Assembly: GCA_017883605.1 (NCBI GenBank)
Contig: JADGNH010000037.1
Coordinates: 1-14,632 of the forward strand
DNA from: Methanobacteriaceae archaeon
Lineage (GTDB): Archaea; Methanobacteriota; Methanobacteria; Methanobacteriales; Methanobacteriaceae
Reading direction: 5' to 3'
Length of the DNA: 14,632 bases
A model generated the notes under the pieces. The model saw only the letters and a program-made list of their open reading frames with translations, ran no database searches and was not told the DNA's origin. A program made the translations under genes and the position numbers. This document shows, in pieces, positions 6,648 through 13,085 of the stretch (position 1 is its first letter; each line of letters opens with the position of its first letter).

Positions 6648-7811
6648 ATGATTTACATGGATCATTCCGCAACATCACCGGTAGACCCGGAAGTACTGGA
6701 AGCTATGGAACCCTATTTTACAGATTCCTTTGGAAACGCCTCTACCTTATATTCTTTAGGTAGAGAAGCGAGAACAGCCATGGAATCTGCCAGGAAGCAG
6801 GTGGCCTCCATTATAGGCGCAACCCCAGATGAGATTATTTTTACCAGCGGAGGTACCGAGTCAGACAACATAGCCATTAAAGGTACTGTATTTAAGCTCA
6901 AAAAGAAAGGTAACCACATAATTACCAGCGCCATAGAACACCCGGCAGTTGATGAAACCTGTAAATACCTGGAAAAAAATGGTTTCCAGGTGACCTACCT
7001 ACCGGTGGGAGAAGATGGAATTGTCAGTGTATCGGACCTGAAAGATGCCATAACCGATAAAACCGTTTTAATCACCGTTATGCACGCCAACAATGAAATT
7101 GGAACCATCCAACCCATAAAAGAAATAGGTGAAGTAGCGGCAGAAAAGAACATATATTTCCACACCGACGCCGTTCAAAGCGTGGGTAAAATACCGGTAG
7201 ACGTTAAGGAACTTAAAGTGGACATGCTGTCCATATCTGCCCATAAACTCTACGGACCAAAAGGAATCGGGGCCTTATATATACGTAAGGGCATCCGATT
7301 GGAGCCCATAATCCACGGCGGAGGCCATGAACGAGGGATCAGGCCAGGTACCGAGAACGTGGCGGGTGCCGTAGGTCTGGGCAAGGCCTGCGAGATCGCC
7401 GAAAGATATTTAGAGAAAAATAGCAGAAGTTTAACCTCCATCCGAGATAGATTGATAAACGGTGTGCTCTCTGAAATTGAAGAATCCCACTTAAACGGAC
7501 ATCCAACAATTAGACTGCCTAACAACGCCCATTTCAGGTTTACAGGTATAGAAGGGGAATCCCTGGTACTGCACCTTGACTTTAAGGGTATAGCTGCATC
7601 AACGGGTTCTGCCTGCTCTTCCAAGAAATTAGAACCATCACATGTATTGATGGCCCTGGGCATGGATGAGGTACAGGCCCATGGATCACTACGTCTAACC
7701 CTTGGAAAGGAAAACACAGCTGAAGAAGTAGATTATGTTATAGAATCAGTAAAAGGTGCTGTTGGCACTTTAAGGAGTTTATCTCCACTGTGGTGTCAGA
7801 CAGAAGAATAG
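6648..7811 (+). CDS. nifS: Cysteine desulfurase (NifS/IscS type)
   Basis: A 387-residue class V aminotransferase-fold enzyme that takes sulfur from L-cysteine, giving alanine and an enzyme persulfide for Fe-S assembly. All key residues are present: Lys200 in SAHKLYGPKG (PLP Schiff base), His98 in IEHPAV (PLP stacking), HANNEIGT, HTDAVQS, the GTENVAG segment, and Cys323 in STGSACSS as persulfide carrier. The C terminus (LRLTLGKENT) carries the substrate-binding arginine. The start is an ATG preceded by CGAGGT at 6633-6638. iscU lies 50 bp downstream, giving the usual desulfurase-scaffold pair. It is a natural control for the lysine-less paralogue at 1871-3031. An operator-like site lies at its predicted transcription start. 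Confidence 0.95.
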   Translation: MIYMDHSATSPVDPEVLEAMEPYFTDSFGNASTLYSLGREARTAMESARKQVASIIGATPDEIIFTSGGTESDNIAIKGTVFKLKKKGNHIITSAIEHPAVDETCKYLEKNGFQVTYLPVGEDGIVSVSDLKDAITDKTVLITVMHANNEIGTIQPIKEIGEVAAEKNIYFHTDAVQSVGKIPVDVKELKVDMLSISAHKLYGPKGIGALYIRKGIRLEPIIHGGGHERGIRPGTENVAGAVGLGKACEIAERYLEKNSRSLTSIRDRLINGVLSEIEESHLNGHPTIRLPNNAHFRFTGIEGESLVLHLDFKGIAASTGSACSSKKLEPSHVLMALGMDEVQAHGSLRLTLGKENTAEEVDYVIESVKGAVGTLRSLSPLWCQTEE

Positions 7812-7861
7812 TTTTTATTGTTTAATAGTTAAATAATATGTACAAGGATAGGTGAATTAAC

Positions 7862-8260
7862 ATGTACAGTGAAAAAGTAATGGAACACTTCTCAAATCCC
7901 CGGAATGTGGGTGAAATAGAAGACGCAGATGGTGTGGGAACCGTTGGTAACCCAGTCTGCGGAGATCTGATGACAATTTACATTAAAGTTAAAGATAACA
8001 TCATTGAAGACATAAAATTTAAAACCTTTGGTTGCGGAGCAGCCATAGCCACCAGCAGTATGGTCACCGAGATGGCCATGGGCAAAACCATTGAAGAAGC
8101 CCTGAAGATCACCAGAACCAATGTGGCCGATGAACTGGAAGGCCTGCCACCAGTGAAGATGCACTGCTCTAATTTAGCTGCAGATGCACTGCACGCGGCT
8201 ATTGATGATTATAAGAAGAGGAAAGGTGGGGAAGGGGAAGAAAAGAAAGCTGAAGATTAA
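7862..8260 (+). CDS. iscU: Fe-S cluster assembly scaffold IscU (NifU N-terminal domain type)
   Basis: A 132-residue IscU-type scaffold on which Fe-S clusters are built from iron and the sulfur supplied by the upstream desulfurase. The three ligand cysteines are present: Cys33 in NPVCGD, Cys58 in FGCGAA and Cys102 in LPPVKMHCSNLA, with conserved Asp35 and Lys99. The C terminus ends in a charged tail (RKGGEGEEKKAED). There is no NifU C-terminal domain. The start at 7862 follows GGATAGGTGA; the sequence ATGTACA also occurs just upstream (7838-7844), but without a proper ribosome site or continuing frame. It is almost certainly co-transcribed with nifS. Confidence 0.95.
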   Translation: MYSEKVMEHFSNPRNVGEIEDADGVGTVGNPVCGDLMTIYIKVKDNIIEDIKFKTFGCGAAIATSSMVTEMAMGKTIEEALKITRTNVADELEGLPPVKMHCSNLAADALHAAIDDYKKRKGGEGEEKKAED

Positions 8261-8294
8261 ATTTTTTTCCCTTTATATTATCTTTTACTAATTT
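8261..8294 (+). terminator. T-rich convergent intergenic terminator region
   Basis: The 34 bp between the convergent iscU and MOSC genes hold a seven-T run (8262-8268) and further T-rich sequence, typical of archaeal intrinsic termination for iscU. The opposite strand is A-rich with shorter T runs. Confidence 0.45.
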
Positions 8295-8738
8295 TCAAAC
8301 TAATCTTATTTCATCTCCAATCTTTACCTCCCCTCCCTCTAAAACCCGGGCAAAGATGCCTTCCCTGGGCATTATGCAATCTCCCACCTGCTGACCAATG
8401 GCACAGGGATTAATGCATTCCTTGCCAATTTGGGTCACCTGCAGGATCACGCCATCACCCAGGGATATTTTGGTGCCTAAGGGGAGGGCTGCCAGATCAA
8501 TGCCCACTGTGGTTATGTTCTCAGCGAAATCTCCGGGATGCACGTCTAAGCCGAGATCCATCATCTTTTTAATGCTTTCCATGGCTAAAAGACTTATCTG
8601 TCTGTGGCTATTGGCGTCGCTGTGGGCATCGCCTATTATCCCATAGTTTTCCCTTATAACAGCTTTGCCTATATTTTCCTTTTTATTGTGCTTAGTTTGG
8701 CTAGTGCAAACAGCCATTACTCTCATATAGGGCTTCAT
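8295..8738 (-). CDS. MOSC domain protein
   Basis: A 147-residue stand-alone MOSC domain (the C-terminal domain of molybdenum cofactor sulfurases). The family pattern is clear: IGDAHSD near residues 35-41, RQISLLA (46-52), HPGDFAENITT (67-77), LPLGTKISLGD (85-95) and a Cys-rich GKECINPCAIGQ (105-116) followed by Cys121. MOSC proteins are thought to deliver or bind sulfur for metal-sulfur sites such as the molybdenum or tungsten cofactor; the exact reaction here is unknown. The ATG at 8738 is preceded by GGAAGGT on the minus strand. That ribosome site lies within the last unit of the degenerate repeat separating this gene from thi4. It is convergent with iscU. Confidence 0.88.
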   Translation of the reverse strand: MKPYMRVMAVCTSQTKHNKKENIGKAVIRENYGIIGDAHSDANSHRQISLLAMESIKKMMDLGLDVHPGDFAENITTVGIDLAALPLGTKISLGDGVILQVTQIGKECINPCAIGQQVGDCIMPREGIFARVLEGGEVKIGDEIRLV

Positions 8739-8905
8739 TAGCTATTACCTTCCATTATATTTTACCTGCCATTAGCTATACCTACCTTTATATTATTTTA
8801 CCTGGTGTTTGCCTTACCTGTCATTTAATTTACCTGCTCTTTGCTTTACCGCCATTTAATTTACTTGCTGTTTGCCTTACCTGCCACTTTAATTTACCTG
8901 CAGTT
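8739..8905 (-). repeat. Degenerate 31-36-bp tandem repeat between thi4 and the MOSC gene
   Basis: Read on the minus strand, the spacer after thi4 is about five diverged units with shared GCAGGTAAATTAAATGRCAGG-like sequence followed by TAAGGCAAACA. The copies recur with AGGTAA, ATG-like and GGTAA segments. The last unit contributes the GGAAGGT ribosome site and start codon of the MOSC gene. Units are clearest in 8790-8905 and fade toward 8739. Confidence 0.75.
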
Positions 8906-9732
8906 TATTTTGATCCCTTAATTTTTGCTTTTTCAGATGGTTCAACGGTTATCCCTGATTTCAACTTGTTTAAAGCCACTTCTGCAGCTTTTTCTCCGGA
9001 TAGGAGCATTCCCCCGAAGGTGGGACCCATCCTGGGGCTTCCGTAGGTGGTGGCCACCGCCATTCCGGTAACGATCACTCCAGGATATACTTCCTGGGTG
9101 TTCTCCACCACGGCGTCTTCTGATTTTTCCACCCACATTCCCTGGAATCCTGCTGTATCCACCAGTCCCCTTTCTTCCAGGGACTTTACCACTACTGCAT
9201 CATGGCCGGTAGCGTCAATCACCAGTTTTGATTCAATGGCCACTGGATCAACGCAGGTTATGGCCCGAGGGAGTGCAGAAACTGGTGTCCAGTTTATGAC
9301 CACACCTCCCACTCGATTTTCTCGCATTACCACGTCGTCGAACTTGGTCATGTTAATGACCTTGGCTCCGGCATCACAGGTGCTGGCAATGAGCTTTGAG
9401 CAGGCGTGGGGGCCGTCAGCAACGTATAATCCTTCTTTGAATTTTTTGTAGGGCGCGCCGATTTCATCCAGTACTTTCTGGCCGGGTTCCCGGACGGTTA
9501 ACTTGTTCATCAGGTAGCCGCCTATCCAGAAGCCCCCTCCCAGGTAGTTGTTGCTTTCAATGATCAGGGTTTTTACCCCTTTCTCGGCGAGTTTTTTGGC
9601 TGCATAAAGGCCGCTGGGCCCTGCTCCCACAATTATCACATCGCTTTCCACGTAGTCCAGAAATTCATCTGCAAATCCCGATACTATGGCTTTGGTTACA
9701 TCTTTTTCAGATACTTTCGAAAATATCTCCAT
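8905..9732 (-). CDS. thi4: Thiamine thiazole synthase (Thi4 family), cysteine-bearing active site
   Basis: A 275-residue Thi4-family protein that builds the thiazole phosphate of thiamine from NAD and glycine with an active-site Cys or sulfide as sulfur source. It has the FAD/NAD Rossmann motif GAGPSG at 36-41, the ESNNYLGGGFWIGG segment, the ATGHD motif and the C-terminal GPTFGGMLLSGEKAA. In the catalytic loop AITCVDP, Cys160 occupies the position of the sulfur-donating cysteine of yeast Thi4 (and Haloferax Thi4), rather than the His (HVDP) of the sulfide-using Methanocaldococcus enzyme. Suicide chemistry or sulfur relay to Cys160 is therefore possible. ATG 9732 follows a strong AGGAGG. Three operator-like sites lie upstream. 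It is probably independent of thiI, which lies upstream by 280 bp. Confidence 0.93.
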   Translation of the reverse strand: MEIFSKVSEKDVTKAIVSGFADEFLDYVESDVIIVGAGPSGLYAAKKLAEKGVKTLIIESNNYLGGGFWIGGYLMNKLTVREPGQKVLDEIGAPYKKFKEGLYVADGPHACSKLIASTCDAGAKVINMTKFDDVVMRENRVGGVVINWTPVSALPRAITCVDPVAIESKLVIDATGHDAVVVKSLEERGLVDTAGFQGMWVEKSEDAVVENTQEVYPGVIVTGMAVATTYGSPRMGPTFGGMLLSGEKAAEVALNKLKSGITVEPSEKAKIKGSK

Positions 9733-9735
9733 TTT

Positions 9736-9890
9736 ATATCCTCCTGTGTTTGATTGAAGTTAATTCCATCGATTCTAAGTCAAATCTATCGATTAAAGTC
9801 GGTTCATGGACTGGAAACTCACAACCATTATTTTTAACAATTGTTATATCTCTTTTTAACGATTGTTATATAACTATTGTTACATATAAA
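9736..9890 (-). promoter_or_regulatory. thi4 promoter with three operator-like sites
   Basis: On the minus strand a TATA-like element (9883-9890) is followed by three copies of the regulon motif, listed here as plus-strand cores: AACTATTGTT (9872-9881), AACGATTGTT (9858-9867) and AACAATTGTT (9836-9845). Cooperative binding is suggested by clustering. The rest of the leader contains an imperfect direct repeat of ATCGATT...AAGTC (about 9769-9800) and a strong ribosome site (9739-9744). Confidence 0.6.
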
Positions 9891-9988
9891 AATTGCGACT
9901 TAATTTTGGGAGGTTTAAATTAAAATTACTGAATAAATTTTAAATTCCAATTAAAATGCCCCATATTAAAGCTTTAAAAAAAAAGGAT

Positions 9989-10027
9989 TTACTCATTTAA
10001 GTAAAGATTACTTTATTTAAGTAACCT
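9989..10027. repeat. Two copies of a 19-20-bp unit spanning the thiI stop codon
   Basis: TTACTCATTTAAGTAAAGA (9989-10007) repeats TTACTTTATTTAAGTAACCT (10008-10027). The second copy contains the last thiI codons and stop (complement of 10013-10015). The units also carry TTACT/AGTAA inverted symmetry and could fold after transcription. Confidence 0.7.
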
Positions 10028-11164
10028 AAGAGAAAACAGGGTTTTTTCCAGTTCTTCATGGGCTTCAATATTTTCCAGGGTCTCCAGAATCAGGGGTAGT
10101 TCTGCATTGGTTTCTGGATGGCGGGGAGCAGCAGAACAGCCACTGTCCGGCAGTATGGATATATCATAGGTACCTATCTTTTTACCCATATTCTCTATCT
10201 CCACCTTATCCAACCCGATTAAAGGACTTAAAATGGGCATTGAAGTTGAATAGCGGGTGGCCAGGATATTGGGTAAGGTCTGAGATGCCACCTGTCCCAG
10301 GCTGCTGCCGTCCACAATGGCCAGGGCCTTCTCCTTCTGGGCCATCTTCTCTGCAATCTGGTACATCCCGCTTTTACACAGCACACAGGTCATCCGGGGA
10401 GGGGCTTCTTCAATACATTTTTCAAGGAACGGGCCGTATTCAACCTGATAAAGGTTCAACTTGGACCCGGAGGAATATTCTTTGAGTTTCTGGTAGATTT
10501 TTAGAATTTTCTCATTGGAACCGGAGGTGTAGGGGTGGTTGTTGAAGTTGACCATGGTCACGCTGCATCCCCGTTTCATCATTAAAAAAGTTGCCACTGG
10601 AGAATCTATCCCACCCGAAACCAGGGCTATAACCCTTCCCTGAGTCCCTATGGGCAGTCCACCCAGTCCAGGAATCTTCTGGTGGAATATATAAGTTTTA
10701 TCCTCCCTTACCTCTACATAAATCTTGAAGTCCGGTTTTGAAAGATTTACCGGTGCACCGGTTTCTTCCACCACCACCGAACCGCAGAAGGCAGCCATCT
10801 CCTGGCTGGTGAAATCGTGTTCCCCCACCCTGCGGCATCTGATGGCAAAGGACTTTTCACCGGAAAAAAGACCCGCCTGGATTAGTTCCTGTAGATAGCT
10901 TTGCAGAGTGTCCCTTATAGAGTCAAAATCTGTGGTGGTGGAGACTGTGGGACTGAATGAGACTACTCCAAATATTTTTCCCAGGGATTCCAGGGCTTTT
11001 CCATAGTCTTCAGGGTATAGAAATATCCTGCCATGAGTCAACTCTATTTCACATTCTATAAGGTTTTTAATATTAGATATGAGTTTTCTCTCAAATCTGC
11101 GTCTAACTTTAGGGCTTTTAATTCCGATTTCGCCGTATCTCACTATAATGGGTCTTTTGAGCAT
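10013..11164 (-). CDS. thiI: tRNA 4-thiouridine synthase / sulfurtransferase ThiI, rhodanese-free
   Basis: A 383-residue ThiI. After an N-terminal ferredoxin-like region comes a THUMP domain (about 55-163) and a PP-loop ATP pyrophosphatase domain with LVSGGIDSP at 181-189. It activates U8 of tRNA by adenylation for 4-thiouridine formation and may also serve thiazole synthesis. The C-terminal rhodanese domain of E. coli ThiI is absent. Instead there is a CxxC pair, Cys260 and Cys263 (MTCVLCKSG), matching the two cysteines shown to be essential in methanococcal ThiI, where sulfide can be the donor. A further Cys lies in DSGCSAAPRHP. The ATG at 11164 follows AGGAGTAAAATA. It is downstream of the ThiS-like gene by about 200 bp. 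The stop codon lies within a local repeat. Confidence 0.95.
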   Translation of the reverse strand: MLKRPIIVRYGEIGIKSPKVRRRFERKLISNIKNLIECEIELTHGRIFLYPEDYGKALESLGKIFGVVSFSPTVSTTTDFDSIRDTLQSYLQELIQAGLFSGEKSFAIRCRRVGEHDFTSQEMAAFCGSVVVEETGAPVNLSKPDFKIYVEVREDKTYIFHQKIPGLGGLPIGTQGRVIALVSGGIDSPVATFLMMKRGCSVTMVNFNNHPYTSGSNEKILKIYQKLKEYSSGSKLNLYQVEYGPFLEKCIEEAPPRMTCVLCKSGMYQIAEKMAQKEKALAIVDGSSLGQVASQTLPNILATRYSTSMPILSPLIGLDKVEIENMGKKIGTYDISILPDSGCSAAPRHPETNAELPLILETLENIEAHEELEKTLFSLRLLK

Positions 11165-11231
11165 TATTTTACTCCTAATTAACTCTAAATTTGGTGATGT
11201 GGATGGTAGATCTTTAACCTTTTGGGGGTTT

Positions 11232-11302
11232 GTTTAATTTGCTTAGGATTGTTTTGAATTAGGTTAGGGAAGTGTTGAATTATGTTAGGGAGGTGTTTAA
11301 AA
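11232..11302. repeat. About three copies of a degenerate 21-bp repeat between thiI and the ThiS-like gene
   Basis: TTGAATTAGGTTAGGGAAGTG and TTGAATTATGTTAGGGAGGTG are adjacent 21-bp units (plus strand) preceded by a more diverged copy ending in GCTTAGGATTGTT. Together they fill part of the thiI leader. No function is evident. Confidence 0.7.
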
Positions 11303-11370
11303 CCATTTATGAACTATTGGAATTAATTCTTTATTCATTTAATTATTGATTTAAATTAATTTAAATTATT

Positions 11371-11577
11371 TTATCCACCATGAATAACATTAATAATTTT
11401 TATTTCATCGTTGTTGGTTACTATATCACTTTCCAGAATAATTTCGCCTTTCCTCATGACTATGGCCACCAGTGGATTGATTTTTAACTGTTCCAACAGA
11501 TCCTTCACCGACGTTTTTTCTATCTGGATTTCTTTTTCATTTTTATTTCCTCTTTCGTCGGTTATTTTTACCTTCAT
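11371..11577 (-). CDS. ThiS/MoaD-like ubiquitin-fold sulfur-carrier protein
   Basis: A 68-residue beta-grasp protein ending in the diagnostic Gly-Gly (NVIHGG), the C terminus that is adenylated and thiocarboxylated in ThiS, MoaD and archaeal SAMP proteins. The order fits the fold: VKITDERGNK strand, EKTSVKDLLEQLKI helix, VAIVMRKGEIIL strand, DEIKIINVIHGG end. The ATG at 11577 is chosen over an in-frame GTG at 11631: the short form starts at the first beta strand and follows GGGTG. It lies between a radical SAM gene and thiI. Whether it serves thiamine, tungsten/molybdenum cofactor or tRNA thiolation cannot be told, and no E1-like ThiF/MoeB partner is in the window. An AACAATTGTT site lies at its predicted promoter. 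Confidence 0.85.
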   Translation of the reverse strand: MKVKITDERGNKNEKEIQIEKTSVKDLLEQLKINPLVAIVMRKGEIILESDIVTNNDEIKIINVIHGG

Positions 11578-11627
11578 TGAAACACCCAGCTTTAGAACGT
11601 GGCCCTTAAAATTACAATTTTTATATT

Positions 11628-11661
11628 GCACCTACGTGGTATTTGTTTATAGTGCACCTAC
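11628..11661. repeat. Direct repeat GCACCTAC in the leader of the ThiS-like gene
   Basis: GCACCTAC occurs at 11628-11635 and 11654-11661, 26 bp apart, preceded by T in both. It lies between the operator-like site and the gene start. On the transcribed strand it reads GTAGGTGC, which is Shine-Dalgarno-like. Confidence 0.4.
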
Positions 11662-11668
11662 TTGCTAC

Positions 11669-11702
11669 TTAACAATTGTTATATATTAACTTATAAATAT
11701 TG
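11669..11702 (-). promoter_or_regulatory. Promoter and operator-like palindrome before the ThiS-like gene
   Basis: On the minus strand a TATA-like ATATTTATAAG (complement of 11690-11700) is followed about 20 nt later by the perfect core AACAATTGTT (11671-11680). The radical SAM stop codon is only 33 bp away from the TATA box, so the ThiS-like gene has its own promoter although it may also receive read-through. Confidence 0.55.
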
Positions 11703-11734
11703 CTCTTTAATTCCTTATAAAATTGAATTAAAAT

Positions 11735-12898
11735 TTAAACACCATATTTCAACAATTCCCGTAGGGGAAAACAGGCGTTACACCTTGCACAGCCTGCCTT
11801 TGCTTTTAGAGGATTCAATCCATATTCTTTGATGGTGTCTAACCATTCTCTGTAAATCAAAATTGCATCTTCCACCCGAGGAGGGTTTCTTCTTTCATAA
11901 TCTGCGCCGTATAACGGTCTGAAAGGCTTTGGGAGAGGTATGGCACCGGTCTCTGCAATCCGTTTAATTCCCTCAATGGTCTTCTCCACCGGCTCAAGAC
12001 CTATTAATATCCAGGAGGTGACCTGATTTTCACCAAAAAGATCTGAAGCATTTCTCATGGCTTTCAGGTAAACATCCGGGGAATTCTGCTTTGCTTTTCC
12101 TGGAATTACATTTAACCTGGCATTTTTGTCATAAACTTCCATGTTAAAGCTCAAGGCATTGGTACCAGCTGAATAAAGGGTTTCCATCTCATTTTTAGTG
12201 ACAGGACCAATTTCTATGAAAACCGGGAGCTTACTGACTTCTCTTATCTTTGAAATAGTAGTTCCATATATTTCTGCCGCATTTTTAAGTGCACCGGCGT
12301 TAATGTTTATGTCCCGGGGTTCTATGAACTTTTTTCTTTTAAAAAGTTCTTCTGCTTGGAGATTTGGATTGTATTTATCCTCAATATTTAGAGATGCCCT
12401 GAGGTCCGGATTTTTTTCTATAGTCTCTATGGACCTGGCAATCTTAAGGGGGTCACGAAATACCACATCCCCACCCACATCTATTATGCAGAACTTACAG
12501 CCTTCTCCCTGCTTTTTATAGATACAGTAGTTGGATAATGCCGTTGCCAGGGAATCTTTTCCGTGTAACTGGATTTCATTTGAAAGTGAGGTTTGATGCC
12601 ACTGCGGCTCCCTTAATGTAGCTTTGATAGCCTTTTCTCCGTCTTTAAGGATCCAACCCTTGTTATCGATGATTTTAAATTCATAGGGGGATTCCTGGAG
12701 AAAGGGTTGGAGGACCCCTATGTTGCAGGGTTCCCCGTGCTCTAAAATGAACGATTTGCCGCTTCCAGCAACGCCAGCCCTTGATTTTCCGCCTGCAGCA
12801 TATTTCTCCGGTACTATCTCTCTGAAATATTTTTCATGTGGATTTACATTTATACCACGGCAGAGCAGTCCAATCTTTAATTTGGTGATATTTTCCAT
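11735..12898 (-). CDS. Radical SAM protein resembling the MSMEG_0568 family
   Basis: A 387-residue protein. Cys125, Cys134 and Cys137 (YCIYKKQGEGCKFCII) are proposed to bind the [4Fe-4S]-SAM cluster with C-x8-C-x2-C spacing, unlike the classical C-x3-C-x2-C. A second cluster of Cys370, Cys373 and Cys376 (GCARCNAC) ends the protein. The N-terminal region (SLATALSN before the cysteines), the PGKA motif, WILIGLEP and the terminal KAGCARCNAC recall the MSMEG_0568 radical SAM family, which in bacteria accompanies Nit1-type nitrilase clusters; none of those partners is seen here. The substrate is unknown. The start at 12898 follows AAGGAT. It sits between the cystathionine gene and a ThiS-like carrier, suggesting, but not proving, a sulfur or thiamine-related role. 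Confidence 0.7.
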   Translation of the reverse strand: MENITKLKIGLLCRGINVNPHEKYFREIVPEKYAAGGKSRAGVAGSGKSFILEHGEPCNIGVLQPFLQESPYEFKIIDNKGWILKDGEKAIKATLREPQWHQTSLSNEIQLHGKDSLATALSNYCIYKKQGEGCKFCIIDVGGDVVFRDPLKIARSIETIEKNPDLRASLNIEDKYNPNLQAEELFKRKKFIEPRDININAGALKNAAEIYGTTISKIREVSKLPVFIEIGPVTKNEMETLYSAGTNALSFNMEVYDKNARLNVIPGKAKQNSPDVYLKAMRNASDLFGENQVTSWILIGLEPVEKTIEGIKRIAETGAIPLPKPFRPLYGADYERRNPPRVEDAILIYREWLDTIKEYGLNPLKAKAGCARCNACFPLRELLKYGV

Positions 12899-12970
12899 TT
12901 TAAAATCCTTACGACAAAATTTTTCTCTTTAAATCCATTAGTAAATTAGTATTTATTATTATTTAGTTTT

Positions 12971-13085
12971 TGGCCTGATTGCCTCGTTTAAATCCTTATA
13001 ATAATTTTTTGGCTTATTCCCTTGTTTAATATTTTATTTAATTTTTATGCCTGAATCCCTGGTCTAAATCCTCAATAAGGTCTCC
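12971..13085. repeat. Three diverged copies of a 38-bp unit at the end of the cystathionine gene
   Basis: Units begin at 12971, 13010 and 13048 (TGGCCTGATTGCCTCGTTTA, TGGCTTATTCCCTTGTTTAA, TGCCTGAATCCCTGGTCTAA). The third copy is the 3' coding end of the minus-strand cystathionine gene (DQGFRHKN); the other two lie beyond its stop, before the radical SAM gene. The first and third copies match best, including AAATCCT further on. Confidence 0.7.

Noticed and set aside
9733..9830. TPP riboswitch in the thi4 leader
   Set aside because: No conserved thi-box sequence could be found; only a short imperfect ATCGATT...AAGTC repeat is present.
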